Source: Gemmatimonadota bacterium (GTDB taxonomy: Bacteria; Gemmatimonadota; Gemmatimonadetes; Gemmatimonadales; Gemmatimonadaceae). From it: a DNA stretch of 64,000 nt. This document shows, piece after piece, positions 35,898 through 45,407 of this stretch (positions within the stretch are counted from its first letter, which is position 1; every line of letters begins with the position of its first letter). Location: the NCBI GenBank assembly GCA_016871855.1, contig VHBQ01000003.1, positions 1-64,000 of the forward strand, in the 5' to 3' direction. The notes under the pieces were generated by a model. That model saw nothing but the letters and a program-made list of their open reading frames with translations, was not told the DNA's origin and ran no database searches. Position numbers and translations under genes: made by a program.

Positions 35898-37319
35898 ATG
35901 TCGAATACGCTGGACACCCTGCATCGAATCCTCGGGCCGGCCGCCGCGATTGAAGACCATCGCGTGGTGGTGAAGGACGCCGCCGCCCTCGCCTCGCCGC
36001 GCATGGACGAACTCGTGCGGCTTGCCGTCTTCGGCAGCGCCGACGAGAAGGACTGGGCCCGCTGGGTCATCCACGAACTGGGCCAGGCCGTCGGCGTGCG
36101 CTCGGCCTCCATTCACGACCTGTACATGGCGCGTGGCCGCGGCGAGATCAGCGGCTTCACCGTGCCGGCGATCAACGTGCGCGGCGCCTCGTATGACACG
36201 GCGCGCGCCATTTTCCGCACGGCGCTCAAGCAGAACGCCGGTGCGTTCCTCCTCGAGATTGCCCGCAGCGAGATCGCGTACACCGACCAGCGTCCGTCGG
36301 AATACGTCACGGTGATGATCGCCGCCGCGCTCCGCGAAGGATATCGCGCCCCGGTCTTCATTCAGGGCGACCACTTCCAGGTGAACGCCAAGAAGTTCGC
36401 CGTCGATCCGGTTGCCGAGGTCGCCGCCGTCAAGGCGCTGGCCACCGAGGCGATTGCCGCCGGCTTCTACAACATCGACCTCGACACCTCCACGCTCGTG
36501 GACCTGTCGAAGCCGACGCTGGCCGAGCAGCAGCGGCTGAACTACGAAATCGGCGTGGAGCTCACCAAGCACGTGCGCGGGCTCGAGCCCAAGGGCGTGA
36601 CGATCTCGCTGGGTGGTGAGATCGGCGAGGTGGGGACGGCCAACTCGACCGTCGAGGAACTGCGCGCGTTCATGGATGGCTACAACGCGACGCTGAAGAA
36701 GGAAGCGCCGGCGATGGTCGGGCTGTCGAAGATCTCGGTGCAGTCGGGGACGTCGCACGGCGGCGTGGTGCTCGCCGACGGCTCGATCGCTGACGTGAAG
36801 CTCGATTTCAAGACGCTCGAGGACCTGGGGAAGGCCGCGCGCGCCGAGTACGGGCTGTCGGGGGCGGTGCAGCACGGCGCCTCGACGCTCCCGGACAGCC
36901 TGTTCAACAACTTCCCGAAGGCGGAGACGGCGGAGATTCACCTCGCCACCGGCTTCCAGACGATGCTGTACGACCTGATGCCCGACGCGCTGCGCGCCGA
37001 GATGTACGAGTGGCTGCGCGTGAACGCGAAGGACGAGCGGAAGCCGAGCGACACGGACGAACAGTTCTTCTACAAGGCGCGCAAGAAGGCGCTGGGGCCG
37101 TTCAAGGCCAAGCTCTGGGCGCTGCCCGAGGCGGCCAAGGCCGCGCTGGCGCGCGCGTACGACGCGAAGTTCGAGTTCCTGTTCACCCAGCTGGCGGTCG
37201 GTGGCACCTTGCCGCACGTCCAGCGGTATACCAAGGCACCGGAACAGCGCCGGCCCGCGCCGTCGCACGCCGGTCCAGCGGTCGAGGCGGCCCCCGACGA
37301 CGCCGAGGCCGGCGAGTAG
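35898..37319 (+). CDS. Class II fructose-bisphosphate aldolase, long form
   Basis: Protein of 473 residues, clearly longer than the 340-360 usual for class II aldolase. Zinc and active-site blocks are recognisable: VFIQGDHFQVN, FYNIDLDTSTLVDLS, TISLGGEIGEVG, SKISVQSGTSHGGVV, and SGAVQHGASTLPDSLFNNFP. An N-terminal domain of roughly 90 residues and a C-terminal basic, helical region precede a Pro/Ala/Glu-rich tail. It is expected to cleave fructose 1,6-bisphosphate, or a related sugar phosphate. It follows pgi after a 176-base gap in which no clear promoter was found. Confidence 0.87.
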   Translation: MSNTLDTLHRILGPAAAIEDHRVVVKDAAALASPRMDELVRLAVFGSADEKDWARWVIHELGQAVGVRSASIHDLYMARGRGEISGFTVPAINVRGASYDTARAIFRTALKQNAGAFLLEIARSEIAYTDQRPSEYVTVMIAAALREGYRAPVFIQGDHFQVNAKKFAVDPVAEVAAVKALATEAIAAGFYNIDLDTSTLVDLSKPTLAEQQRLNYEIGVELTKHVRGLEPKGVTISLGGEIGEVGTANSTVEELRAFMDGYNATLKKEAPAMVGLSKISVQSGTSHGGVVLADGSIADVKLDFKTLEDLGKAARAEYGLSGAVQHGASTLPDSLFNNFPKAETAEIHLATGFQTMLYDLMPDALRAEMYEWLRVNAKDERKPSDTDEQFFYKARKKALGPFKAKLWALPEAAKAALARAYDAKFEFLFTQLAVGGTLPHVQRYTKAPEQRRPAPSHAGPAVEAAPDDAEAGE

Positions 37320-37330
37320 TGCCACAGTGC

Positions 37331-37356
37331 GGCGAGCCCGCGGGGGCGGGCTCGCC
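37331..37356 (+). terminator. Stem-loop after aldolase gene
   Basis: Perfect GGCGAGCCCGC / GCGGGCTCGCC stem with a GGGG loop but no T tract, 20 bases before the next start. It could attenuate or stabilise the message rather than end it. Confidence 0.55.
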
Positions 37357-37375
37357 GACCACCAACGGAGAGACC

Positions 37376-38272
37376 ATGCGCAAGACAGTCCTGATGGCCT
37401 TCGCCGCCGTGCTCGCCCTCTCGGCGTGCGTGACGAAGGACAAGTACGAGAAGGAGCTGGAGCAGGTGAAGATGCTGAGCGCGGAGAAGGACTCCCTGCT
37501 CAAGGACGTGATGGCGACGACGCAGTTCATCGCCGACGTGAACACCGAGATCGCCAAGGTGCGCGACGCGAAGGCGGGCAAGCCCGTCGTCGGCGCCGCC
37601 GGCGAGCTTCCCAGCGCGTCGCCGGCCGAGCAGCGCGCCCAGATGGTCGAGAAGGTCAAGGCGCTGGCCGAGCGCGTGAACGAGGCCGAGTCGCGCCTGG
37701 CGGCGAGCCGTCAGCGCGTGGCCGCGCTGACGGGCGACGCCACGACGCTCAAGGCCCAGCTGGCCCAGTACGACTCGACGATCACCGCCTTCAAGTCCAT
37801 CGTCGAAAACCAGAAGGCCGAAATCGCCTCGCTGACCGCGCAGGTGGCCACGCTGACCGGCGAGAACGTGACGCTCAAGGGCGAGAAGGCCCAGCTCACG
37901 ACGGAGAAGGAGACGCTCACGCAGGAGAAGGCGGCGCTCACGACCGAGCGCAACACCGTCTACTACGTGATCGGCACCAAGGATGAGCTCCGCAAGAAGG
38001 GGATCATCGTGAAGAAGGGCGGCATCCTCGGCATCGCCGCCACGGATATCCCGGCGACGACGCTCAACCCGGCCGACTTCACGGCGGTCGACAAGACGAA
38101 GACCTCGTCGATCGAGCTGCCCAAGGCCGACAAGAGCTACCGCATCGTGTCGCGGCAGGACCTCACCGCCACGGCCCAGCCGGCCAAGGGCGGCTACAAG
38201 GGGACGATCGCGATCACGAACGCCGAGCAGTTCTGGGCGGCGTCGAAGTTCCTGATCGTCGTCCAGGACTGA
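37376..38272 (+). CDS. Coiled-coil lipoprotein
   Basis: Protein of 298 residues with a lipobox (LALSAC, cysteine at residue 18). It is followed by about 180 residues of heptad-rich sequence, including repeated EKxxLTxE units (KAQLTTEKETLTQEKAALTTE). A compact C-terminal domain starts at YYVIGTKDELRKKGI and ends in a strand-rich region. YVIG-KDELxxKGI followed by GGxLGI is common in outer-membrane-associated lipoproteins of Bacteroidota and relatives. Function unknown; a periplasmic scaffold is plausible. GGAGAG precedes the start. Confidence 0.8.
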   Translation: MRKTVLMAFAAVLALSACVTKDKYEKELEQVKMLSAEKDSLLKDVMATTQFIADVNTEIAKVRDAKAGKPVVGAAGELPSASPAEQRAQMVEKVKALAERVNEAESRLAASRQRVAALTGDATTLKAQLAQYDSTITAFKSIVENQKAEIASLTAQVATLTGENVTLKGEKAQLTTEKETLTQEKAALTTERNTVYYVIGTKDELRKKGIIVKKGGILGIAATDIPATTLNPADFTAVDKTKTSSIELPKADKSYRIVSRQDLTATAQPAKGGYKGTIAITNAEQFWAASKFLIVVQD

Positions 38273-38291
38273 TGCCGAGCGTGTTCTGCGG

Positions 38292-39203
38292 ATGAGCGCG
38301 TCGCCGCCATGGGGGGCGGCGCGCCTCCGCGACACCGTGTGGGACTACGCCCGCCGTGTCTGGAAGAAGGGGGGCGAAGATGACCTGTTCTTTCTCGCCG
38401 GCGGGGTGGCGTACAACATCCTCCTCGCCGGCGTGCCGTTCTTCCTGCTCCTGATCGCCGGCATCGGCTACGTGCTGAACAAGCCCGAGGCGGACAGCAC
38501 GCGCGACGTGGTGGAGTTCCTCGGTCGCCTCCTGCCGGTGGGCAACGGCGACGGCACCTCGTTCCTCGACCCCATCCTGCGCGACGTCGTGCGCACCCGC
38601 GGGCAGGTGGGCCTGCTCTCCGCGGCGGCCTTCGTCTGGTTCTCCACCCGGCTCTTTGGGACGCTGCGCAGCGTGCTTCAGCGCGTCTTCAACTTGGGGC
38701 AAGGGCGCGGCATCGTCGTCGGAAAGGTCTACGACATCGGGTACACGCTCGTGTCGTCGGCGCTGCTGGTGGCCTATCTCGTCCTCTCCGCGTACCTCGC
38801 CATCATGGGTGAGCGCGGCACGGCCGTCCTGCGCGAGATCGGCGTGGACGCCGCAACGTTGAGCGGGCTCGAGTACTTCCTCGGCCGCCTGCTCGCCTTC
38901 GGCGTGGTGGTCACGATCTTCTACAGCGTGTACAAGTTCATTCCGGCCGGGCACGTGCCATGGCGTCAGGCGTTCGTCGCGGCGATGACGACGGGTGTGC
39001 TCTTCGAGGCGGCGCGCAACGTCTTCGTCATCGTCGTGCAGCAGTTCGACCCGGCGTCGCTGTACACCGGGACGCTCGGGGCGCTCGTCATTGTCGTGTT
39101 CTGGGCGTACTACTCGGCGCTCTTGTTCGTGATCGGCGGCGAAGTGGCGCACGTCTACGGCGTCCGACGGCGCTGGCGCCGCCACGAGGCGATGGAGGGA
39201 TAG
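38292..39203 (+). CDS. YihY/BrkB-family membrane protein
   Basis: Protein of 303 residues with six hydrophobic segments. The family pattern begins [22 protein letters not shown] and includes [18 protein letters not shown], the [32 protein letters not shown] region, and [30 protein letters not shown] near the end. The family was once called ribonuclease BN, but that assignment was withdrawn. Transport or envelope function is unproven. The ltaE start overlaps its stop by one base. Confidence 0.93.
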   Translation: MSASPPWGAARLRDTVWDYARRVWKKGGEDDLFFLAGGVAYNILLAGVPFFLLLIAGIGYVLNKPEADSTRDVVEFLGRLLPVGNGDGTSFLDPILRDVVRTRGQVGLLSAAAFVWFSTRLFGTLRSVLQRVFNLGQGRGIVVGKVYDIGYTLVSSALLVAYLVLSAYLAIMGERGTAVLREIGVDAATLSGLEYFLGRLLAFGVVVTIFYSVYKFIPAGHVPWRQAFVAAMTTGVLFEAARNVFVIVVQQFDPASLYTGTLGALVIVVFWAYYSALLFVIGGEVAHVYGVRRRWRRHEAMEG

Positions 39204-40222
39204 TGATCGACCTGCGCAGTGACACCGTGACCAAGCCCACCGCGGCAATGCGCCGCGCGATGGCCGAGGCCGAAGTGGGCGACGACGTGCTTGATGGGGA
39301 CCCCACGGTCCTCGCCTTGCAGGAGCGGGTGGCCGCGCTGCTCGGCAAGGAGCGCGCGCTCTTCGTGCCCACCGGGACGATGGGCAACGCCTGTGGCCTC
39401 TGGGTGCACGGGCGCCACGGCACTGAGGCGTACGCGCACCACGACTCGCACATCGTGAACTGGGAAATCGCCGGCCTCTCCGGGCTGCGCGGCCTGCAGC
39501 CGCGGATGGTGCAGGGGGCGCCGGTGATGACGCTCGACACGCTGAAGGCCGCGGTGCGCGCGCCGAGCAAGCACGCGCCGACGGCCAGCGTGGTCTGCGT
39601 GGAGAACACGCACAACGGGGCCGGTGGAATGGTGACGCCACTCGCCGAGCTGCGCGCCATCACCGAGTTCGCGCGCGGCACGCTCCAGCTGCCCGTGCAC
39701 CTGGACGGGGCGCGCCTCTGGAACGCGCACGTCGCCACCGGAACGCCGCTCGCTGATTTCGCCGCCTGCGCCGACACCGTGATGGTGTCGTTCTCCAAGG
39801 GACTTGGCGCGCCGCTCGGCGGGTGCGTGGCCGGCTCGACGGCGCACATCGCCGAGGCGTTCATGGCCCGCAAGCGCCTTGGCGGCGGGATGCGGCAGAG
39901 CGGCATCGTCGCCGCCGCGGCGTTGCACGGCCTTGAGCACCATCTCGGCCGCCTGCACGAGGATCACGCCAACGCCAAGCGGCTGGCGACGATCATCGCC
40001 GACGGCGTGTCCGACGCGCAGGTGGTGCCGCCGGACACGAACATCGTGATGATCGATTTGCCGGCGCGGCTCGACGCCGACACGGTGACGGCCCGGGCGA
40101 AGGCGCTGGGGGTGCTGATCTCGGCGTGGAACGCGCGGCGCATCCGTGTGGTGACGCATCTCGATGCGAGCCCGGAGCAGGTGGAGCAGGCGGCGCGCAT
40201 GATGGTGAAGGCCCTCGCCTAG
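39203..40222 (+). CDS. ltaE: Low-specificity L-threonine aldolase
   Basis: PLP enzyme of 339 residues cleaving threonine/allo-threonine to glycine and acetaldehyde. The start [28 protein letters not shown] is diagnostic; [24 protein letters not shown], and the Schiff-base lysine in [12 protein letters not shown] near residue 196 follow. The GTG start overlaps the preceding stop (TAGTG) and has GGAGGGA upstream. A family D G-rich tract follows the stop. Confidence 0.94.
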   Translation: MIDLRSDTVTKPTAAMRRAMAEAEVGDDVLDGDPTVLALQERVAALLGKERALFVPTGTMGNACGLWVHGRHGTEAYAHHDSHIVNWEIAGLSGLRGLQPRMVQGAPVMTLDTLKAAVRAPSKHAPTASVVCVENTHNGAGGMVTPLAELRAITEFARGTLQLPVHLDGARLWNAHVATGTPLADFAACADTVMVSFSKGLGAPLGGCVAGSTAHIAEAFMARKRLGGGMRQSGIVAAAALHGLEHHLGRLHEDHANAKRLATIIADGVSDAQVVPPDTNIVMIDLPARLDADTVTARAKALGVLISAWNARRIRVVTHLDASPEQVEQAARMMVKALA

Positions 40223-40260
40223 GAAGGGAGGCGGGCACGGGGGGGAACAGGAACGGGTGG
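40223..40260 (+). repeat. Family D G-rich tract after ltaE stop
   Basis: Purine-rich GGGAACAGGAACGGG-type sequence beginning one base after the ltaE stop codon and similar to the arms at 46313-46434. Confidence 0.6.
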
Positions 40261-40328
40261 CGGTATGCGGCGCTCGCTGGATGGGGCGCCGCGCACTACT
40301 TTGGGGCCAGCCCTCACCGGACCCGCCC

Positions 40329-41474
40329 ATGCCTGTCTCCCGCCGCCACTTCGTGTCCGCCCTCGGCCTGGGGGGCGCCGGCTTGCTGGCGCCGCCCGCG
40401 CTTGGCGGACGCGGCCTCGAAGCGCGCCTCGAATCGTGGATCGCGGCGACGCCAAGCCCGCTGCAGAAGACCGGGCTGATTCGCCTCGACAGCAACGAGA
40501 ACCCCAACGGCCCGGGCGCGAAGGCGTTCGAGGCAATCCGGGCGATGTTCGGCGAGGCCAATCGCTATCCCGATGCGCCAGAGGGTCCGCTGATTGCGGC
40601 CATCGCCAAGGAGCACGGCGTCGCCGAGGAGAACGTCGTCCTGGGTTGCGGGTCGGGCGAGATCCTGCGGCTCTGCGTGGAGGCGTTCGTCAGCACGGCC
40701 CAGCACCTCGTGACGGCGTCGCCGACGTTCGAGCTGCCGGGCAACTTCGCCCGCACGATGGGGCGTCCCGTGGTCTCCGTGCCCGTGGACGACAAGCTGC
40801 GTCTCGACCTTGGGGCGATGGCGAGCAAGGCCGGCGGGGCGGGGCTGCTGTTCTTCTGCAACCCGAACAACCCCACGGCGACGGTGCACGGGGACGCCGC
40901 GGTGCGCGAGTTCATCGCGCGCGTGCGGCGCGACTCGCCGGCGACGTTCATCCTCGTGGACGAGGCGTACCACGAGTACGTGGATGACGCGTCGTACAAG
41001 TCGGCCGTTCCACTGGCCCTCGCCGATCCCAACGTGATCGTGTCGCGCACCTTCTCCAAGGTGTTCGGCATGGCCGGGCTGCGCGTCGGCTACGCCATCG
41101 CCCACCGCGACACGGCCAATCGCATGCAGCGGTGGCGGCTGGGGTCGGGCGTGAACGTGCTGGCGCTTGGCGCCGCCACGGCGATGGTGAGCGACCGGGA
41201 GCACGTGGCGCTCGAGCAGCGCCGCAACCGCGAGACCAAGGCCTTCACGCGCGCCTTCTTCGAGAAGGCGGGCTACGAGGTGGGGCCCAGCGAGACCAAC
41301 TTCCTGATGATCAACCTGCGCCGCGACATGCGTCCCGTGCGGGAGGCGTGCGGCAAGGAGGGGATCGCCGTCGGACGGCCGTTCCCGCCGCTCACCAACT
41401 GGCTGCGCGTGTCCATCGGGACGATGGACGAGATGCAGCGGGCGACGGAAGTGTTTCGCAAGGTGCTTGGATAG
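40329..41474 (+). CDS. Tat-exported class I/II aminotransferase (HisC-like)
   Basis: Protein of 381 residues whose body is a histidinol-phosphate aminotransferase-like PLP enzyme: LDSNENPNGPG near residue 58, NRYPDAPEGPL, VVLGCGSGEIL, FFCNPNNPTATV, the cofactor Asp/Tyr region VDEAYHEYVDD, the Schiff-base lysine in SRTFSKVFGMAGLRVGY, and SETNFLMINLRRD. Unusually it starts with a Tat signal, VSRRHFVSALGLGGAGLLAPPA, predicting export of the folded holoenzyme. A true biosynthetic HisC would be cytoplasmic, so a different substrate, perhaps a periplasmic amino acid, is likely. Confidence 0.85.
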   Translation: MPVSRRHFVSALGLGGAGLLAPPALGGRGLEARLESWIAATPSPLQKTGLIRLDSNENPNGPGAKAFEAIRAMFGEANRYPDAPEGPLIAAIAKEHGVAEENVVLGCGSGEILRLCVEAFVSTAQHLVTASPTFELPGNFARTMGRPVVSVPVDDKLRLDLGAMASKAGGAGLLFFCNPNNPTATVHGDAAVREFIARVRRDSPATFILVDEAYHEYVDDASYKSAVPLALADPNVIVSRTFSKVFGMAGLRVGYAIAHRDTANRMQRWRLGSGVNVLALGAATAMVSDREHVALEQRRNRETKAFTRAFFEKAGYEVGPSETNFLMINLRRDMRPVREACGKEGIAVGRPFPPLTNWLRVSIGTMDEMQRATEVFRKVLG

Positions 41475-41547
41475 GCGCGTGAAGCGCGCCGGACCGTTGG
41501 CGCACGTGCGCTGAGAAACCCGCGGGCCCCCGACGCGTAGAGCCAGT

Positions 41548-43338
41548 ATGCTCTCCCCCGAATTTGTCCGTCTCCAGCGCGCCGTCGCCGGCCGCTATAG
41601 TCTCGTCGAGGAACTCGGACGCGGCGGGATGGGCGTGGTCTTTGCCGCGCGCGACGTGGCGCTCGACCGGCCGGTCGCCATCAAGCTGCTGCCGCCCGCG
41701 ATGGGCGACAGCGAGGACTTCCGGCGTCGCTTCCTGCGCGAGGCGCAAACCGCGGCGTCGCTGTCCCATCCGAACGTCGTTCCGATCCACGCCGTCGAGG
41801 AGCGCGACGGGCTGGTCTTCTTCGTCATGACGCTCGTGGATGGCGAATCGCTTGGCGAGCGCATTCGCCGCCAGGGACCGTTGCCGGCACGCGACGGGCT
41901 GCGGATGGTGCAAGAGGTCGCGTGGGCGCTCGCGCACGCGCACGCGCGCGGCATCGTGCACCGTGATGTGAAGCCGGACAACATCCTGTTGGAGCGTGAT
42001 GGCGATCGGGCGCTGGTCACCGATTTTGGCATCGCGCATGCCGTGGGGCGCCACACGCCAATCGATGGCGTGACACTCGGAACGCCAGCGTACATGAGTC
42101 CGGAACAAGGCCGCGGCGAGGAACCGGATGCCCGGTCCGATCTCTACGCGCTCGGCGTCACGGCTTGGATGACCTTCACGGGTCATGGGCCGTTTCCCGG
42201 ACCGACCGCCACCGCGTACCTGATGCAGCACGCGTCGGCTCCCGTTCCACGTCTTGCGGACGCGGCGCCAAGGCTGCCGAAGCGGGTCGCGGAGGCGATT
42301 GACCGCTGCCTCGCCAAGGAGCCCGCCGGCAGGTGGCCGAGCGCCGAGGCGCTCGCGCAGGCACTGTCGGAGCAGCGGGAGCGCCTGCCGGTTGTGGCGG
42401 CCCCCTTGCGCGCGTTCCTCCGCGATTGGGATCGCGTTGGCGCAGAGTTCGCCACGGTGGGAACCGGCGCCTTGGTGAGTCTCATCCTCAGCGCGGCGCT
42501 CAGTGTCGTGGCGTGGTTGTACACCGGGTGGGATTCTTTCTCCATCAGCATCCTGCGCGACATCTACCTGTGGGCGGCGGGACTCATGGGCGGACTGGCC
42601 GTCGAGCGCCTCGTGCGGTTGGGCCAGCCCGCGCGGACACTGTTGCGCGCCGGATACGGCGCGGAGAGTCTCTCGGTCGCGGTGGAACGCGAGCGAGCGG
42701 AGGAAAAGCCGGCCGCCGACGCGGGCGTTGACCGAACGGCGGCGGTAACCGGCACCGTGGCGACCGCAGTGGGTGCCGCGGCGGTCTACGGCTTGATTGA
42801 GACTTCCAGTGACGCGTTGATGATCACACTGGCCGCGCTGTCGGTGGTCGCTCCGACGCTGGCGGTGCGCTCGTGGTGGAAGGTCCTGATGCGTCGCAGC
42901 GCCGACGGACTCTGGAACCGCTTGGCGGCGGGTTGGCTGGGACGCTCGCTTCTCCGCGTCGCCGCCGTCGGGCTCGAGCCGGTGAGCCGCGCCCGGGTCG
43001 AGGACGGGGAACCCACGGTCGTGGCCCTGGGCGCCCGCGCGCGCGGGGCCTACGCGGCACTCCCTGCGGCGCAACGCGAGCTCTTCAAGGACGTGCCGAT
43101 GCTGCTCGACCGCCTCGAGTCGGAAGCGATGGCCCTGCGCGCCGACTCGGCGTCGCAGCGGGCCGACGCGCGGTTCGTCGAGGCGACGTCGGCGATGGAG
43201 CTCCTTCGGCTCGAACTCATGAAACTCGGAACGGAACCGACCGCCCCCGGCGAGTTGACCGACGCCATCGAACGGGTGCGGGAGATCGGGCGGCACGTGG
43301 ATGCGATGGCGGAGGTGCGCGACCTGTCAGACGATTGA
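41548..43338 (+). CDS. PknB-like Ser/Thr kinase with membrane-helical C-terminal region
   Basis: Protein of 596 residues. The kinase domain (17-275) is complete: glycine loop LGRGGMGVVF at 23-32, lysine 46, HRDVKPDN at 138-145, DFG at 159-161, and GTPAYMSPEQ. No PASTA or sensor repeats follow. Instead there are four or so hydrophobic segments (about 310-430) and then a helical tail containing LPAAQRELFKDVPMLLDRLESEA. The same layout occurs in the kinase at 56628, so the tail is probably a conserved but unnamed domain. It lies directly upstream of the SRP RNA gene. Confidence 0.9.
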   Translation: MLSPEFVRLQRAVAGRYSLVEELGRGGMGVVFAARDVALDRPVAIKLLPPAMGDSEDFRRRFLREAQTAASLSHPNVVPIHAVEERDGLVFFVMTLVDGESLGERIRRQGPLPARDGLRMVQEVAWALAHAHARGIVHRDVKPDNILLERDGDRALVTDFGIAHAVGRHTPIDGVTLGTPAYMSPEQGRGEEPDARSDLYALGVTAWMTFTGHGPFPGPTATAYLMQHASAPVPRLADAAPRLPKRVAEAIDRCLAKEPAGRWPSAEALAQALSEQRERLPVVAAPLRAFLRDWDRVGAEFATVGTGALVSLILSAALSVVAWLYTGWDSFSISILRDIYLWAAGLMGGLAVERLVRLGQPARTLLRAGYGAESLSVAVERERAEEKPAADAGVDRTAAVTGTVATAVGAAAVYGLIETSSDALMITLAALSVVAPTLAVRSWWKVLMRRSADGLWNRLAAGWLGRSLLRVAAVGLEPVSRARVEDGEPTVVALGARARGAYAALPAAQRELFKDVPMLLDRLESEAMALRADSASQRADARFVEATSAMELLRLELMKLGTEPTAPGELTDAIERVREIGRHVDAMAEVRDLSDD

Positions 43339-43375
43339 GACGACGGATCCGGGGGAACCCAAGCCCCAGCCGCGG

Positions 43376-43405
43376 TTGTGCCACGGTGTCTCCGCCGGGT
43401 ACATT
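43376..43405 (+). promoter_or_regulatory. Candidate promoter for SRP RNA
   Basis: TTGTGC (43376-43381) and TACATT (43400-43405) are spaced 18 bases apart, placing initiation close to the predicted 5' end of the RNA at 43410. Confidence 0.5.
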
Positions 43406-43409
43406 GCAT

Positions 43410-43510
43410 GTGCTTCAGGCCCCGATGGTCGCGGGCCCGCCAACTCCGCCAGGGCCGAAAGGCAGCAACGGTACGTGGTGTCCCACTTCGCATCGTCAGG
43501 CCTGAAGCAC
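43410..43510 (+). ncRNA. ffs: Signal recognition particle RNA, small (4.5S) bacterial type
   Basis: The ends are perfectly complementary (GTGCTTCAGGCC at 43410-43421 with GGCCTGAAGCAC at 43499-43510), giving an RNA of about 101 bases. The apical part has the SRP domain IV hallmark CCAGGGCCGAAAGGCAGCAAC around 43449-43469, with the GNRA-type tetraloop GAAA and the asymmetric internal loop that binds Ffh. It directs ribosomes translating membrane or secreted proteins to FtsY. Placement just before dnaX-ybaB-recR matches the order in many bacteria. Confidence 0.93.
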
Positions 43511-43511
43511 T

Positions 43512-43547
43512 CTCGCGGGGGCAGCCGGAATCGGCGGCCCCCGCGAG
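43512..43547 (+). terminator. Terminator of SRP RNA
   Basis: CTCGCGGGGGC / GCCCCCGCGAG stem, with an additional inner GCCG/CGGC pair closing a GAAT loop, directly after the mature 3' end. There is no long T run. Confidence 0.75.
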
Positions 43548-43620
43548 TCATTGACGGTCCGGCCGGACCGGTGCCCGCTGGAAGCCGGGGCTCCGCCGGA
43601 GACCGGCGCATCCCGTCTTC

Positions 43621-43651
43621 TCCACCGTCTACCGTCCACCGTCCACCGTCT
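43621..43651 (+). repeat. 7-nt CCGTCCA tandem repeat (family B) before dnaX
   Basis: TCCACCGTCTACCGTCCACC-type units, pyrimidine-rich on the sense strand, ending 13 bases before the dnaX start. Confidence 0.78.
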
Positions 43652-43664
43652 GCAGTTTTCACCC

Positions 43665-45401
43665 ATGTCCCTCGCCCTCGCCCGCAAGTACCGCCCCAAG
43701 TCGTTCGCGGCGGTTGCCGTGCAGTCGCACGTGGCGGGCACGCTCAAGGGGGCCATCGCCCGCGGGCGCGTGGCGCACGGCTATCTGCTCTGCGGCCCGC
43801 GGGGCACCGGGAAGACGACGCTCGCCCGCGTGCTCGCGATGGCGCTCAACTGCGAGCGCAAGCGGGAAGACGGCGAGCCGTGCGGCGAGTGCCCGTCGTG
43901 CACGCGCATCTGGAGCGGCAGCGCCTCACTGGACGTGGTGGAGATTGACGCCGCGTCAAACCGCGGCGTGGACGACGCCCGCGATCTTCGCGAACGCGCG
44001 CAGTACGCCCCGTCGGGTGAGGACCGGTACAAGGTCTACATCGTGGACGAGGCGCACATGCTCACACGCGAGGCGTGGAATGCGCTCCTGAAGGTGCTCG
44101 AGGAGCCGCCGCCGCGCGTGGTCTTCGTCTTCGCCACCACCGAGCCGCAGAAGATCGCCCAGGCGGCCGCGCCGGTGCTCAGCCGCCTCCAGCGCTTCGA
44201 CCTCAAGCGCATCGGTCCCGCCGACGTGCGCGAGCGGCTCGCCGCCGTGCTCGCCGAGGAGGGCGTGGCCGCGGAGCCCGACGCGCTGGCCATGCTGGCC
44301 CGCGCCGCCGACGGCTCAATGCGCGACGCGCTCTCGCTGACCGACCAGGCGCTGGCCTGGGGCGACGGCACGCTGACCCCGCAGCGTGTGCGCGACGCGC
44401 TGGGGCTCGTGCCGGAGGACGAGACGCTCGCCCTGTTCGACCTGGTGCTCGACCGCCGGGCCGGTGACGTGTTCGCGGCCGTGGGGCGTCTCGCCGACCA
44501 CGGCGTCGATTTCAACGTGCTCCTCGCCGACTTCAGCGACCTCCTGCGCGCGCAGCTCGCGATGGCCCTCGGCGGCGCGACGCCGGAGATCAGCGACCGG
44601 CTTCGTCAGGAGCTCCAGCATCGCGCGCCGCGCGCGCACGCCGCCGATCTAGTGCGCATGCTGACGATGCTCGTTGAGCTGGAGCCGCATTTCCGGCGTT
44701 CGACGCAGCAGCAGCTGCTGTTCGAGACGCTGCTTGTGCGTTTCGCCCTGCTCGACCGCACGGTCGATCTTGAGGCGGTGCTCAAGGGCGTGCTGGCAGA
44801 TCCGGGCGGCGCTTCTCGCGGTGGAGGCGGAGCTTCATCGGCTGGCTCGCCGTCATCGCGCGGGGCCGTGCGCGAGGAGCCATCGCGACCGGCGTCAGGG
44901 CGAGAGCCCCCGCCGCGTTTGCGCGACAGCGCGCCGGCTACGCCGCCGGCCGCCGCGCCGCGCGCCGCTGCTGAACCCCGCGCCGTCGCGGCGCCCGCCG
45001 ATCTCGCCGCGCCCGCGCCCGTGATTGCCGTCGAGATCAATCGGCTCGCCGAGTTCTGGGATGACGTGGTCGATACGGTGCGCCGGAGCGGACGCGGGAC
45101 GCTGGCCTCCATTCTCGATCACGCGACACCGCAGGCCGTTTCCGGCGCCGGCGTCGTCACCATCGCGGTGGACACCGACGTGCACGCCGACGTGCTGACG
45201 CAGGGGGCCGAGCACGTGCTCGCCGCGCTGCGCGCACGCTTCACCGGCGTGACGCGCGTCGCGGTACAAGCGCAGCAGGCTGCGCCGCGCGAGCGGCTGA
45301 CTGAGGAGAATGTGCTTGCCCGTCGCGTTGAGCAGCTGCGCAAGCGCGATCCTGTGCTCGACGCCGCCATTGACGCCCTCGATCTCCGACTGCTTCCCTA
45401 A
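43665..45401 (+). CDS. dnaX: DNA polymerase III subunit gamma/tau
   Basis: Clamp-loader ATPase of 578 residues. LARKYRPKSFAAV at the start, Walker A CGPRGTGKTTLARVLA near residue 45, four zinc-ligand cysteines (CERKREDGEPCGECPSC), Walker B IVDEAHML, and the sensor VLSRLQRFDLKRI are all standard. A Gly/Ser/Pro/Ala-rich linker (about 380-450) leads to a C-terminal tau-type domain. I see no obvious A-rich slippery site that would make a separate gamma form. It follows ffs and precedes ybaB by six bases. Confidence 0.96.
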   Translation: MSLALARKYRPKSFAAVAVQSHVAGTLKGAIARGRVAHGYLLCGPRGTGKTTLARVLAMALNCERKREDGEPCGECPSCTRIWSGSASLDVVEIDAASNRGVDDARDLRERAQYAPSGEDRYKVYIVDEAHMLTREAWNALLKVLEEPPPRVVFVFATTEPQKIAQAAAPVLSRLQRFDLKRIGPADVRERLAAVLAEEGVAAEPDALAMLARAADGSMRDALSLTDQALAWGDGTLTPQRVRDALGLVPEDETLALFDLVLDRRAGDVFAAVGRLADHGVDFNVLLADFSDLLRAQLAMALGGATPEISDRLRQELQHRAPRAHAADLVRMLTMLVELEPHFRRSTQQQLLFETLLVRFALLDRTVDLEAVLKGVLADPGGASRGGGGASSAGSPSSRGAVREEPSRPASGREPPPRLRDSAPATPPAAAPRAAAEPRAVAAPADLAAPAPVIAVEINRLAEFWDDVVDTVRRSGRGTLASILDHATPQAVSGAGVVTIAVDTDVHADVLTQGAEHVLAALRARFTGVTRVAVQAQQAAPRERLTEENVLARRVEQLRKRDPVLDAAIDALDLRLLP

Positions 45402-45407
45402 CGATCC

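Noticed and set aside
41548..43338. PASTA or other extracellular sensor domain on the first kinase
   Set aside because: After the kinase domain there are only hydrophobic segments and helices; no PASTA repeats are visible.
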